Positions 32,383-44,137 of a DNA stretch of 64,000 nucleotides are shown one piece after another. The stretch lies in NCBI GenBank assembly GCA_947646735.1, contig CANTFK010000054.1, positions 62,001-126,000 of the forward strand. Direction: 5' to 3'. The DNA is from Peronospora farinosa (lineage: Eukaryota; Oomycota; Peronosporomycetes; Peronosporales; Peronosporaceae). Position 1 is the first letter of the stretch. Each line of letters begins with the position of its first letter. Made by a program: the position numbers and the translations under genes. Under the pieces are notes generated by a model. That model did not search any database, had not been told where the DNA came from, and worked only from the letters and a program-made list of their open reading frames with translations.

Positions 32383-34730
32383 CGAAAAGTCAACAAGAGG
32401 ACATGGGACAAAGCGGTCCTCGACTGCGGCTCAAGTATCCGGCGAATAACGAAAAAGGAAACGCAGAGGGCACTTCGATTCCGACAGAGAATCCAGGCTC
32501 AGGCCTGCACGCACCTGCTGACGCGAAAAAGTTTCATACAGACAATTGAAGAGGAGCTTCGACTGGCACAAACCATTCGACAGGGCCTCCGCCTGGAACG
32601 GACTATGGATAGTCTGCGATGGCAATTTACGGGCCTCGAACTGGGAAAAAGACCAATCCATTTCCGGGCTGTGACGGATCAATGGGCAGCCTTTCCGCAA
32701 AGGAGACACAACTGCAAACCATTTCGCATCCGAGCGGCGGCCAATTCTCTGTTACATTCACAGTATTGTACCCGCCATAGCTCTCAAACACAGGCGTTAC
32801 AAGACTTTATAATCATGCCAACCGATCGTATCCTAACCCAGGACGACAACGAAATACTCATGGAACCTATCTCGTTGGCAGAGGTCCTCCGGGCCACCAC
32901 GTCGCTCTCCCGACATAAAGCGGCTGGGCCGGACGGGCTCAACAACGATTTCATAAAGGATTATCAAGCACTACTTGCACCGGCACTCGTCACGATAGGC
33001 AACGACATACTGCAGGGAAGAACGCCACCAGCCTCCTTTTTGGAGGGATTAATCATCCTGCTCCGGAAGAAGGGGGATTCGGCGGATGCAATGGATTATC
33101 GACCGATAGCGTTGCTACAGTCAGTCTACAAAGTCGTCGCCAAGGTACTATCTCATCGCGTACAAAAAGTGTTAGGGGTTCCTATCCAAGACACTCAACA
33201 AGGTTTTGTACATGGAAGACAAATGTCTAAAACAGTCATGATGATGATGGCACACCTTGTAACGGCGCAACACGAACCGGACCTGGAGCCTGCAGATAGT
33301 CGAGCAATTTTATTGCTGGATTTTCGCAAGGCATATGACACGGTCTCGCGCGATTTTTTATTTGAAGTTATGCGGTATTTCGGGTTTGCGGAGTCCTTCA
33401 TTACAATGATTCGGAACCTCCACCGTAACACTACCGCCCGATTTGTAGTCAATGGGACATTATCCGACCCGATTCCCGTACTCACGGGCATCCGACAGGG
33501 TTGTCCCTTAGCACCACTAATTTTTCTTCTCGTGGCGGAAATACTAGCAATCGCACAACTGCAAAGTACCCAGATACGGGGGTTGCGGCATCCAGGCATT
33601 CCTTCCTACCCAGGAACAAAAGACCTCCGCTTTTGTTGATGATTCGACGGTTTTTTTACACCACGCGGGGCAGATACCGGAGGTAATGAGCAACGTTCAT
33701 CGCATTGGGGAGCTCTCCAGGCTGTCTGTACAACCAGCGAAGAGTGTACTGATTTTCCTCAATACAGCGGTCGCAATCTCCGATTATGAAGGAATTCCAG
33801 TACTCCGTCATGGTCAAACGACTAGGTATTTTAGGGTACCAGGTGGGGACTGGAGACCTGGTTGACGCAAATTGGGCCTTACGGATTCGAAATGTCAGAA
33901 AGCGTCTAGCCACCGCGGCAAGCCTCTCAACCAGCGTCGCCGTGAGGATACTGCTACTGAATGCTGTCATGCTACCAGCAGTGTTATTTACAGCTGATGT
34001 CTTCCGGCTCCCGCAATGGGCTCGAGCAGAACTGCACAACATACAGAAGCAATTTATGTGGCATCACTCCACGTCTACATGCAACAGCAGACACAAGGTC
34101 AATCCAGGCCTGCTATACACACCACGCGGGGCGGGGGGGATAGGGCTCGTCTCCATAGACGTCGCCATATGCACTCAAAATTTTAAGCATGCGATGAATT
34201 GGCTGATTCAGAAACGCGATCGCTACTTCTATGCTTGGGCAGCGTGGTCATTTCAAGATATGGAGGACTCAGCTATGTGGAGAATCTCACCGGCATCACC
34301 CAAAGCCGGTAGAAACAGCACGCTAATGGCTCCACAACTGAAAATCAGAGCGGGATTAAGCGCGTGGATCGCACCGACGCCAGAAGAATGGACGATGATC
34401 AAACAGCATCGTGATGGAATTTTGAAGCGCCTAGTGACACACCTCGTGGCCACCAGGTCAGATCAGGATTTACTTCTCCAATATTATGAAGATATCTCGA
34501 CTATTATACACATGTACACCCAGGAGCGCAAGGACTTTTGGGCGACTTACAGGTGGGATCAGAATCCTTCGATAATAGATGACAAGGGGATTATGCTATC
34601 AACAAAGAAGTATCCACTACTACCCGCCTGCACGCTAGCTGAGCTACACATTCGGCTAGTGTCAACGCTGGATTACCTTATTCGGGTCCCAACAACGAAA
34701 TTAATACTTACCACACGCTGCCTAAACTAG
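32383..34730 (+). pseudogene. LINE ORF2 reverse transcriptase, frameshifted
   Basis: The RT fingers and palm are read in one frame to 33639 and the FVDD palm-thumb part in another from about 33622. The two frames overlap by about 15 bp, so a single small indel split the gene. The second frame itself shifts again before 33786. Stop at 34730. Confidence 0.85.
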
Positions 34731-34784
34731 GGCTATGGGCAACAGCCATACTTATGGCAAGTCCCTATTCACGAAGCAGAAGAA

Positions 34785-35654
34785 ATGCAAATACCGGCTC
34801 AGCTTACGCTGCGGAACGGGCCGGAGGTATTGAACACGCACACCTGGACATTGCTAGACCAGGGGGTCACACACGGGCGCCAGAAAGCACACGCCGGCAG
34901 CAACCTCGCCCTTATCGTCCTCCATCAAGCCAACGACGGACTCCATTGGATTATCGATCACATGACTGTGCCAGAAGCTGATCAACAGGAGCTGGTGGAT
35001 CTACAACAGAGAGCACGCAACACGCCGCTTGTATTTACAGCGCATCCGCTGCTACATGGGTTTCCATGGAGTCTCCCACCTTCCATCAACAACATGCACG
35101 CATTCAAGGCGCTTCAACGCCAACCATTCCATCGCGCCAAACGAAAGCTTCATCCAGCACTTACGGCGGTAATTACCAGGCTACAACAACGAGACGGCTC
35201 ACAGGATGGTAACCACTTCCCGATGTCGCAGTCACCGGCACAACTCTGGGATCACGGACACACTCTCACGGGATACCAGGTCTGGGTATGCTACAGAGTA
35301 GCTACTCTTCAGTTGAATCTCTACTTTTCGGGACGCGACATAGACTCGACGTGCAAGAGGCATCTGGCCTGCATCGGGCAACACGAAGGACTCCTGCATA
35401 TCCTCTGGGACTGTGTCGGAGCATCCAAGTCTTGGGCATACATCATCACGCAGTGGACGCGATCGGAGGTATCATCCGCCCAAATGGGGTTGAACAAACA
35501 AGCAGCGTTATCGCGCTCGGCACCGGAGCTACCTCCGACAGTGCGGGCAGATATTGAGCATATGTTCCCAGACAAAGCTGACATCGTTGGACGGGCCTGG
35601 AAAAGAATATGGTGGATAGCGTGCTCCGTCTGCGTGACCATGCTCTGGATTTAG
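34785..35654 (+). pseudogene. LINE ORF2 C-terminal part with zinc-finger-like motif
   Basis: 289 codons with no start of their own; they continue ORF2 after a stop and shift near 34730-34785. The Cys/His stretch at about 35350-35415 corresponds to the zf-RVT region of LINE proteins. A TAG at 35652 is followed by a further coding-like tail to about 35913. Confidence 0.7.
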
Positions 35655-35963
35655 CGGAACAGAAGTATTTATAAGCAGGAAAGTGCGTCCACGGAGCAAG
35701 AGGTAGCGGAAGTCAAACAAGTCCTTCTTCGCCAACTCCGAGCGGTCGCTATCAGGGAACAACGGAGAGATAAAGATGTGAGCAAAGGCGTCTACCTTCG
35801 CCTAGCAACGGAAATGTTCCAAGACACCATCAACATCAGGCAGCCGGTACTGCATAGCCCACGTAACCGACAGGAGACAACTCCTGGGGTACTGGAATGG
35901 CTGAGGACTTTTTAGAAAATCTTGTAAATCATAAACGGTAAATAGGTAGTCTGTTTCCACCTT

Positions 35964-35982
35964 TCATTGTCCACTACACAGA
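35964..35982 (+). repeat. LINE target site duplication, right copy
   Basis: Identical to 32364-32382. Confidence 0.92.
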
Positions 35983-36416
35983 TAAAGCTTTGCGCATCTC
36001 TTGGTTCGTGTAAGGGCAGTCTAGATTTTACAAATGCATCCCAGGCGAAAAAGGAACATTTTCATCTCAGTAGTGCTGACGGTGTCAGCAGCTTCCTAAA
36101 CTTCCTGACTTTTTCAGCACGGGTGACGAACGCGTCCGTAGTAGTAGGAAAATACGCACCGGTAGTAAACAATCACTAACCACACCAGAAGAGGCAGGCT
36201 TTTTATTGGTGCTGAGCAGTCTGTGACTCAAGTTGATAGAATGTTGTTTCGCATCAAGTGGTAGTATCCAGCAGCGGTGTATGGAAAATGCGTTGACTGA
36301 CGACCTCACGGCAGAACCTATTAACTAGAAAGGGTTGTTAAGATAACCTCAATGTTGCAAGGACGTGAACTTAGCTGCACAAAACTGCCACTGTCGTGAT
36401 TATTGAATTTATGTGC
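35983..36416. other. Intergenic between LINE and Copia, no gene seen
   Basis: 434 bp, the continuation of the DNA left of the LINE. No feature recognised. Confidence 0.45.
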
Positions 36417-36652
36417 TGTAAAAGTGGAGTGAAGTAGTGGTGCACTTGTGCACGTAGAGGTAGAAGTAAAAGTGAAATATATTAAGCATTAACTACTCTC
36501 CTTCGCTAGTGCTTTAACATGTACGATAGAATCAACTGCGACTATACCATGTCTAGTCTGTATTCTTAGTCTATCCCGCTTCGCCACATCTGTTAAGATG
36601 TCACAACATTAGCCAATTCGGGTGCGGCCGCAACTTACCGGCACAGGGTATA
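36417..36652 (-). repeat. Copia-1 3' LTR, first part
   Basis: Matches 50617-50852 with a few changes. It is interrupted by Gypsy-1 at the GTATA target and continues at 44741. Confidence 0.93.
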
Positions 36653-37252
36653 TGTAGACGGGCACTTCTACGAAGTTGCCTCGTGCTACTAGCACACACC
36701 CTATGCACAAGCGAGGAAGCGGTTAGACCGTCTTACCTTCGCGTGCGAGGGTGGTTGGGAGGTTGGTCGACTGCTTAAGCAGTCGTTCCACCAGTTGCCT
36801 CTCGCTTAAGCGAGAGTGCAACGAACTTCTTAACAAGAAGGCACCGACGTCACGCAGAAGCTTTTAAACTTCTCGTGCGTGGTGCGTTTGTTTAAGTAAA
36901 TTCAAGACTGAGCTACATTTAAATAATTATAACTAAATATATACTTAATTACTGATTGGCTATATATATATATAGAGATCGGATACGCGACTCTTTAGAA
37001 GCGTATCCTGTCGCATGATCTTAAATCTAGATTTAAGATCGCAACTGACGTCGTTCTGAGACGTCGCGACGCCTAGCTTCAACTAGCGTCATCCCTTCTC
37101 ATGTGAATCCATAAATGGATATCACATTCACGGGGGTGGATCACATCTGTGTATCGCACCCAAGTGACAGGTCAAAAGTAATCATGGATACTTTTAGACC
37201 AAACATTAAGTATATTACTTAATGTTTACGTGTAACTAGATACCCTGTTACA
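36653..37252 (-). repeat. Gypsy-1 3' LTR, packed with hairpins
   Basis: 600 bp, nearly identical to 44138-44735. It holds at least nine perfect short inverted repeats, for example 36768-36785 (18-bp palindrome), 36799-36816 (18 bp), 36826-36840, 36981-37008 (8-bp stems), 37017-37040 (24-bp palindrome), 37047-37065 and 37201-37227 (12-bp stems, 3-base loop). Confidence 0.95.
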
Positions 37253-37358
37253 CCATCCCCCGTTATAGAACGATGTTTACATTTTGTAAAACATCGCCTA
37301 GGAGACAGAGAGACTTGCGAGACGTTATACACGCGCCGCTTTAGTCTGCTCAGTACTC

Positions 37359-38803
37359 TTGCCACCGAAACGTGGTAAGGCTGATGGGTCGCCTGCAAAG
37401 GCACCCATGCAGTCCAGCACTAAGCGCACGCGCCGCGATTTATCGCAGCCGTTGCAAAGTGCGTCAGGCACTGGGGTGAAGCTTCCATCTCACGATAATG
37501 TGGATGAAGATCCATCTCTCATTGTAGACTACAATGAGACCACACCACTGCCATAACCCCAAAGTGGCGATGAGCATAGTGCATTGATGGGACATATGTC
37601 CCCATCATTTGAGGCACCCGTCCTTGAGGAAGCATCTATGCTTCTTACAAGCGAAGGAAAACCCCCGTCGTCTGCGCCTACGAGCGCAGCGACTAAGACT
37701 GAGCGCGCTACTTCGAAAGGAGTAGCCGCGACTCAGTCAGATGTAACTTCTCAAGCTGATGTCTTGACAATCCATAATGGAGAGTCAGACTCAGGTGAGT
37801 GTGAGCTTAAAGCTCCACCAAGTACACCGTCGGCCTCACTAGCCCGCCGTCGCGAGGGCGGCTACGTGAGTGGTGGATTGCCACCAATGCCACCTCCATC
37901 TGAGTGGATGAACTCGGATGGGTCTAGCGCAGCGCTTTTGCAGCGTGCCACTATAGACGCTCATAGATTTTATAGCGTCTTTCCTTTGTGGAAAAAGCAG
38001 GGCAAAGCACTTGGTCGTGCTTTCCCAATTCCAGTCGTGCTGCGTTCTAACGAAACAGCCGACGAATATGAAGCTGAACTTCGGCGCCGTGTTACCTTGC
38101 ATGAAGATGCAACGAAACAGCGGTCGCAGCGAATCAGCTTCGCCATGAAGCGTGCGCATGAAATTATGGGCGGTAAGCGACCCCCAATTAATTCTCGCCA
38201 CGCTTCTTCTGCTAGTCCTTCTGGACCTAGCAGAAAGAAGACAGCTGGTGCTGCTTCACACAAGCAGCCACCAGCCCAGGCACATCAACGCGCAAAGCGT
38301 CCACAGGCTACCACGAGTCAAACTCGTTGGTTAACCCTTCCACTGGACAAGGATTTGGAGCTTTCGCTTCACAAACCGGTGGGCCAACAGCCTTCCAACA
38401 ATGAAGCGCGTGTTCCCATCCGTGTCCACCAACACAGGTGGCGCCCGATAGGAGTGGCGACTACTCCAACCTACTCGCGGCTGCCTACCCTGCTGCTGTT
38501 CAGTCGAAGGCTGAGTCCGCTGCGCTGAAGAGGCAGGTGACAGATCTCGAGAGTCAAGTCTCGCGACTGACCTTGGATCTGCGTGATGTGAGGGCGAGGG
38601 ACCGTCAGGGGTATGACCGCCTGAAGACCCGTTTGGATATCCTAGAGCGACTGGTGATGAGAGACTCGCGTCAAGCGCGGATTCCTCCTCGATCACCGAG
38701 TCCTCTATCGCCTCGGTCGTATACGGGGAGCCTCTCGGCTTCCTCGTCGCCTGATCGGTCGCGACACTCGACTCACAGTCGACGTCACCATCAGTACCGT
38801 TAG
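37359..38803 (+). CDS. Antisense accessory ORF of Gypsy-1 (broken)
   Basis: Plus-strand frame just inside the 3' LTR, opposite to pol. Three pieces join into one protein-like whole: 37359-37556 (ends in TAA; the likely ATG is now TTG), 37584-38528, and, after a frame change near 38440, up to TAG at 38803. The middle is basic, with WKKQGKALGRAFPIPVVLR and an Arg/Lys-rich QRSQRISFAMKRAHEIMGG helix. The end is a clear coiled coil (ALKRQVTDLESQVSRLTLDL, then RLKTRLDILERLV) and a Ser/Pro/Arg tail. It overlaps the integrase-chromodomain linker on the other strand by about 470 bp. A related ORF sits in the same place in Gypsy-2. No known family; function unknown. Confidence 0.6.
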
Positions 38804-40016
38804 ACCGATGTGAATATGTGATCTCTTCTGGATCCACATACCGTTTCAGACGACCCACGTAAAATAAGGGGTGCGTCTTCATATACGGTGGGAGAGTGAG
38901 CCTATAATTTAGGTCACCAGCTTCTTCAACCACTGTAAAGGGCCCAATGAATCGGGGCAATAGCTTAGTGGTACCACCAGGTAATACAGAAATTGCATGT
39001 TTAGGTAGGGTAGCAGTACTTAATAGCACTTTGTCCCCCACACTAAAGTGTTCATTGTTTTTGCGACCATGATGGTCTGCATATTGTTTTTGCTTGTCCT
39101 GTGCGCTTGCCATTACGGCAAGGACTTTACTTATGGTGGCCAATCGATCATCCATGAAATGCTGAGCTTCGATTACGCTTTTAGCATCCAGCTCGCCTAT
39201 GACACCTCTAAGAGGTCGTTCATGGGTCTACGCTGTTGATAACACTATGGTGTCATCATCAAGGAGCACTGGAATTTCTTGCCGTGTCTCCTCTGTGACA
39301 CCTATAGGTGTCGTGACCACTGCTAAATTAGCAGTGTCACTAGGGCAACTTTGGCCCTCTTTGGCATTCGCACCGAGCGAAGTGAGGGGCCTTCCCCCAC
39401 TAAGACTAGGGCTGCGTACAAACGAGACTGGCGTTCGACGATGACGCAGTCCGTTAATGTAAAACGGTGTTTCACCCGTACTGGCGTGAACACTGTTATT
39501 AATAGCAAACTCCACGAATGGCAATTGCTTGCTCCATTCTTTGGGAGTCGCTATTGTACGCAACACATCCGCCACGACTCGATTGGCTCGTTCTGTTTGG
39601 CCATCGGTCTGGGGATGATCAGCGGTTGACATGTGGAGCTTGCTACCCAGCAGCTCGAACACATGTCGCCAAAAACCCGACGTAAAACGCGGATCCCGGT
39701 CCGATACTATGGACTCGGGCATCCCGTGTAGTCGATACACATGATCCAGGAACAAGAGGGCAGCCTCTTTTCTTGAGATCTTGGTGCTACATGGTGCCAA
39801 ATGCACCATCTTGATAAGTCTGTCTACAAAGACGACGAGCCCCGTCCTGCCTTTATGGTCAGACGGTAAGCCAAACATGAAGTCCAAACTGACCGAATTC
39901 CAACATTCCGTTGGAATCGGCAGTGGCTTCAGTGGCGCACGGTTCGAAGGTGCAGGCTTTATGCGCTGACACTCTTCGCAAGATTGGCCACCCACCGATA
40001 TAAGTGGGGCCACCAA
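38331..40016 (-). pseudogene. Gypsy-1 integrase and chromodomain
   Basis: Read from 40016 downward. SCEECQRIK is the end of the HHCC zinc finger (its first half is in another frame at 40100). The DDE core follows: SLDFMFGLP (Asp), IVSDRDPRFTS (Asp) and TDGQTERANRVV (Glu), with HASTGETPFYINGL. After a frame change near 39230 comes the GPY/F-like part (LLPRFIGPFTVVEEAG, HPLFYVGRLKRY), a long acidic/serine linker, and a chromodomain start (VGRLLAHRFVKRKLQILVQWKG) cut by a TAA where Tyr is expected. Chromodomains steer integration to particular histone marks in this clade. Confidence 0.88.
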
Positions 40017-41882
40017 AACTCCTCTGACACTCGTAAGAATGTCTTTTCACGGCCCAGATGCCCACTAGATGGCGCATCATGGCACTCGTGAAGTATCATC
40101 ATCTTGAGATCTGTGTCATGAGGGACATAGATTCTCAAGGGATCACAGGGTGACAGTTGATGCCATAACAGGCCATCACTGTAACTAAAGCGATTTAGTT
40201 TCGCTTTGAGGTACGATGGAAGGGTAACCTTTCGTCCACCAAAATGATCCAACAACAGGCGAGAATTTTCGTCCTGACTGTAACACTCCTTTATATCGGA
40301 GGCCATTGATCTCATCACATGGTACGCCTTCATGGCTGCGAACGTTGACGACTTAGCTTGTGCTTTCGCACGAGACACACTTTCCTGGTGTCTTGCCTCG
40401 AAGTCTGGTCTGCGCGATAACGCGTCAGCCAAGACATTTACTTACCCGGCTTATATTCAACTTTGCAATTAAATTCAGAGAAGAATATTAGCCATCTTTC
40501 CATCCTGCGGTGAATTTATAGCAGTTAGCAGTGATGCGTGGTCCGTATAAACCACAAAAGGTTCGGTGCCCAAGAGGTGCACCCGAAACTTTACAAGAGC
40601 ATACTTAATTGAAAGTATCTCCTTGTCATGCACAGGTTAATTCAGCTATGCAGCTTTTAAAAGCCGAGACTAATACGATATGACACGGTCAACGCAGTTT
40701 TCATCCTCTGCATGAGCGCGCTGCCGATTGCAAAATTTCTTGCATCGCAGACGACGCTAAAGGGCTTATCCGCGTCTGGCAATGCCAAGACCGGTGCCTC
40801 TACAAGAGATTGCTTCACTGAAGTGAACGCATCTTCTTGTTCCTTTGACCAAGTCCATTCTGAATCCTTCTTCAAAAGATCAGACAATGGCTTAGTCTGC
40901 TCCGCATAATTATTGCTGTACTTATGCAAGTAATTAGCGAGCCCAAGGAATTGGCGCAGATCCTTCACATGACGTGGGACTGGCCATTCCTTTACAGCCT
41001 TTACCTTTTCTGGGTCTGCTCGTACACCATGTGCACCTACGATGCAGCCCAGTACAGGTATCTCGGGGACCCCTATTACGCACTTTTGCAAGCTCACGTA
41101 TAATTAGGCGTCCCCCAGAGTCTGCAACACAGCGTCTAAATGACGCTTGTGCGACTCAATCGCGCTCATACCGTCCTCCGCCCTACTTTGCACGAATACA
41201 TCGTCAAAGAAATGGGGCGCGTAGGCACGGTGCTGACGCATCACGTCAGCCACCACTCGGTTGAATGTTGTCGGAGCATTTTTCAACCCTTGTGGCATCA
41301 CAAGCCACTCCCACAGCATACCGCTTGGGTTTCTTACTGCCGTTTTGGCTACATCGGTATCTCTCATGAGAACCTGATAGTAGCCATCCTTCAGATCCAA
41401 CGCGGAAAAGATAGTTGACTTTCCCATGGAGCTAAGCAAGACATCTTTCCGCGGGATCGAAGTTTGAGCCAAAGTGGTGGCCGTGTTCAGCTTATTTAAG
41501 CATGAACCACGCGCCATCCACCTGTTGCTTTACGCACACAGAAGGTCGGGCTGCAGTGAGGCGACTTGCTCTCACGTACATGTCCCGCCTTGTCTCGCTT
41601 GATGAAGAACGCATCGATGTAATCGACTTGTTCCTTAGGCAACAGCCATTGCCTTGTCACACAATACTTGGTGCCAGGCTACAGGTCAATCTCGTGCCTG
41701 ATGTCCCTATCGGCCGGTAGGCGGCTCGGCACTTCTGCTGGAAACAAATCACGGTGTTTCCACAGAACATCATAGAGCGGGCTGTCCTTCATGGCATCCC
41801 ACCCTTGAGCAGCGAACCGTTTCTTTTTGTCGGTCTCCAAGACGCTCTCATCCATTGTAGATGAAGAGCAACAGTCCACCAC
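39959..41882 (-). pseudogene. Gypsy-1 reverse transcriptase and RNase H
   Basis: Frames at 41882-41679, 41517-41104, 41097-40657 and 40432-39959. RT blocks are SMGKSTIFSALDLKDGYYQV (first Asp) and MPQGLKNAPTTFNRVV, with FFDDVFV where YVDD is usual. Then comes ADPEKVKAVKEWPVP of the connection, and VVCDARNFAIGSALMQ (RNase H Asp). The chain then breaks; MADALSRRPDF marks the RNase H-integrase linker and ECHDAPSSGHLGREKT the zinc finger. Stops and shifts separate the pieces. Confidence 0.88.
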
Positions 41883-42482
41883 GTTCTCTTCTGGAACTGG
41901 TGCGACTATCTCGTGGATCTTTCATTCCTTCAATTCGGACAGGAATAGATCCCACGTCATCTCCGAGAGATTTACTATCTCCTCGGCAGATGCCAAGACA
42001 AGTTGGAGCACCTCAACTGAGGATGCCTCCGGCATTTTGTCGTCGACGGCCTCGAACAACTCGTTCGTAGGTCCGTCCTCTTGGACCGAGACTGATCCAA
42101 GGGTCACTCGTTTCGACGTGCCCTTGATCGTCTTAATACGTCTAGTGCTCGTTCTTCGAGTCACCACGACCTTTGACCTGGAAGAAGGTGTCGTTTCTAT
42201 CTCAGCTAACGTACCCTTTCCAACCGCACCAGGCTCTTGGCTCTGTGCCGGTTCTTGTGGCGCTTGAATTCCTGTCAGCCCACCATCAACTACCACAGGC
42301 TCTCGGCTCTGTGCAGGACTATTGGACGCATGACTACCTGTCATCGTACCATTCACTACACCAGTCTTTTCGACCTGGGTAGGAATATGTGTCACCTGGC
42401 TTTCCGCCAGTGCACTTCCAACTACACCACTCCTTTCGAGCTGGGTAGTTCCTGGTGTCGATTGACATACCGTCAACGCACC

Positions 42483-43123
42483 CTAGACTGTGTTGGACAC
42501 AGCATCAGTCACATAAGCCTCTCGCAAGAGCACAACCTTTCCGATGTCTTGCGTAGATCTAGCGACTGTGCGTGTACGCCAGTCTATCCATGGTTGGTGT
42601 TTAGCCAACCAAGGCATGCCTAGGATGAGGTCATACGGACTCTCCATACCTAGCACTGTGAACTTCTCTTTACAAGAGAAGTCACTGAAACTGAAGGCGA
42701 GTTCAACTTGAACTCCCTCCGATTTGACGAGCGCGCCGTTCATAAACGAATGATCGCCTCTTTTCGCTTGCCATCCTGGCAAAGCGACTCATAACTCACC
42801 GGTCTCTTTTTCAGAGCCGCGAGTTTCACAAAGTTTTGCGATGCACCCGAATCCACGAGAAGGGTCATCACTTGGTCATAGCCTCGTACGCGAGCGCTAT
42901 ATACCAAAATGGTTGAGGTCCGACCTTTCGGAACCTCAGGGACTATGCTACCCATTTGTTCGATCACTCTGAACTTAGGGTCCGCGACAGTAGGGCATCC
43001 CGCTTCTTCTGCGCTCCGCATTTCCCGACCCATCTTGGGCAGGTGCTGAACCCGTGCGCCGTGCACGCTGGTTTTTCGCACCTCTTTTCGGGTTGGGAGA
43101 CCTTTTACTGGCTGCCTTAGCAC
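42483..43123 (-). pseudogene. Gypsy-1 retropepsin-like protease
   Basis: LLVDSGASQNFVKL is the active site Asp-Ser-Gly-Ala. DLILGMPWLAKHQPWIDW is the second hallmark (flap-distal ILGMPWL). A frame change lies near 42770. The 41922-42476 frame between protease and RT is a Pro/Thr/Gln-rich linker with imperfect 35-45 residue repeats. Confidence 0.82.
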
Positions 43124-43201
43124 CAGCAGCTACTTTGGCATAGAAGCGAACCATCATATGGCCTCGCTTGCCGCACTTGTAGCAGATCACATCTGCATTG
43201 C

Positions 43202-44099
43202 CTAACTCCATAGGAGTGGCATCCGACTTTTCGGCCGACGGCTTAAACTAGCTGTCGCCGGGGCACTGTTGTAGGATTGATCCTTAACCATGTCAATATC
43301 GATTGCCTCTTCCATCGTCGCTGGCACCTTTCTAAAAAGGGCCTGACGCGATGGGCCATGCCTAAGTCCATTCATGAACGTGGCCACCTTGATACGCTCT
43401 GGCATCGGCTCCTCATTAATGGAAGCCGACAGCGAACGCATCTCCTGCACAAATTCTTGCAGAGAGCGTTTCGCCTGTCGTGCTCCACAGAAGCGCGCCA
43501 TAAGCAACACTTCGTTGTTAGGCGGCTGATACATGGCGCGAATCTTTGTTTTACCCATGATGGAAATGCATCAGCATTAGCCATCAGCGCAGAGTATGCC
43601 CACTCTGACGCTTTGCCACGCAAATTGGACATGGCATACAGCACCATTCTGGTGTCTTCTTCGATGAGCTGCGCGACTCCACATTGCTCAACTGCTAATA
43701 GCCAGTGAACAATCGTGTGAGGGGTAGTTCCATCGAACTTCGGAAGGTCCATTCGAATGGGCCTCGGTTGAGCAGGCCAGGCAGAGAGCGTCTCAACAGT
43801 TCTGTTGAGCGCCTCATTACGTGCCTGCTCAAGCCTAAACTCATCCTGAGTCTTAGTGATGGACTCAGCGGTGGCTTGGCTTTTTACCTCGGACGCGTTT
43901 TACGCTGTCCGAGCACAAACGTCTCAAATTGCTCCAACTGAGCAACATGTTGATCAGGAGGACAATGCAAGAGGTTGACCAGGGCTTGTTCACCAAGTCC
44001 CTGCGCCATATGCTCTGCCAACTCCCTATGATGTTGGGAGAGGTGAGGGAAGTCACTCCAGTCCATGTTAAGGACCATCTTAACCACACGCACGCTCAA
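43202..44099 (-). pseudogene. Gypsy-1 gag
   Basis: Capsid-like frames with IRMDLPKFDGTTPHTIVHWL and LQEFVQEMRSLSASI, then at 43211-42975 a zinc knuckle CYKCGKRGHMMVRFY in which the last Cys is Tyr. Several frame changes. The first codons lie close to the 5' LTR end at 44138. Confidence 0.75.
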
Positions 44100-44137
44100 G
44101 GAGACGGGTCGTGGGAAGGACTACTAGCACTACCAAG

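Larger units (their letters stand above)
32383..35963 (+). mobile_element. 5'-truncated LINE (non-LTR retrotransposon)
   Basis: 3581 bp lie between two perfect 19-bp direct repeats. The insertion begins inside ORF2 (no endonuclease, no ORF1), as expected for target-primed reverse transcription that stopped early. RT blocks: [66 protein letters not shown], then FVDD as the catalytic Asp pair. A -1/+1 frame change at about 33625 separates the last two blocks. Downstream come a thumb/linker region (33786-34730) and a zinc-finger-like CKRHLACIGQHEGLLHILWDC in another frame (34785-35654). The 3' end has no poly(A); it ends in an AT-rich tail. It is not functional here. Confidence 0.92.

Noticed and set aside
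43277..43708. 143-codon plus-strand ORF in Gypsy-1
   Set aside because: Shadow of gag on the other strand; unlike the 37.4-38.8 kb antisense ORF it has no regular structure.
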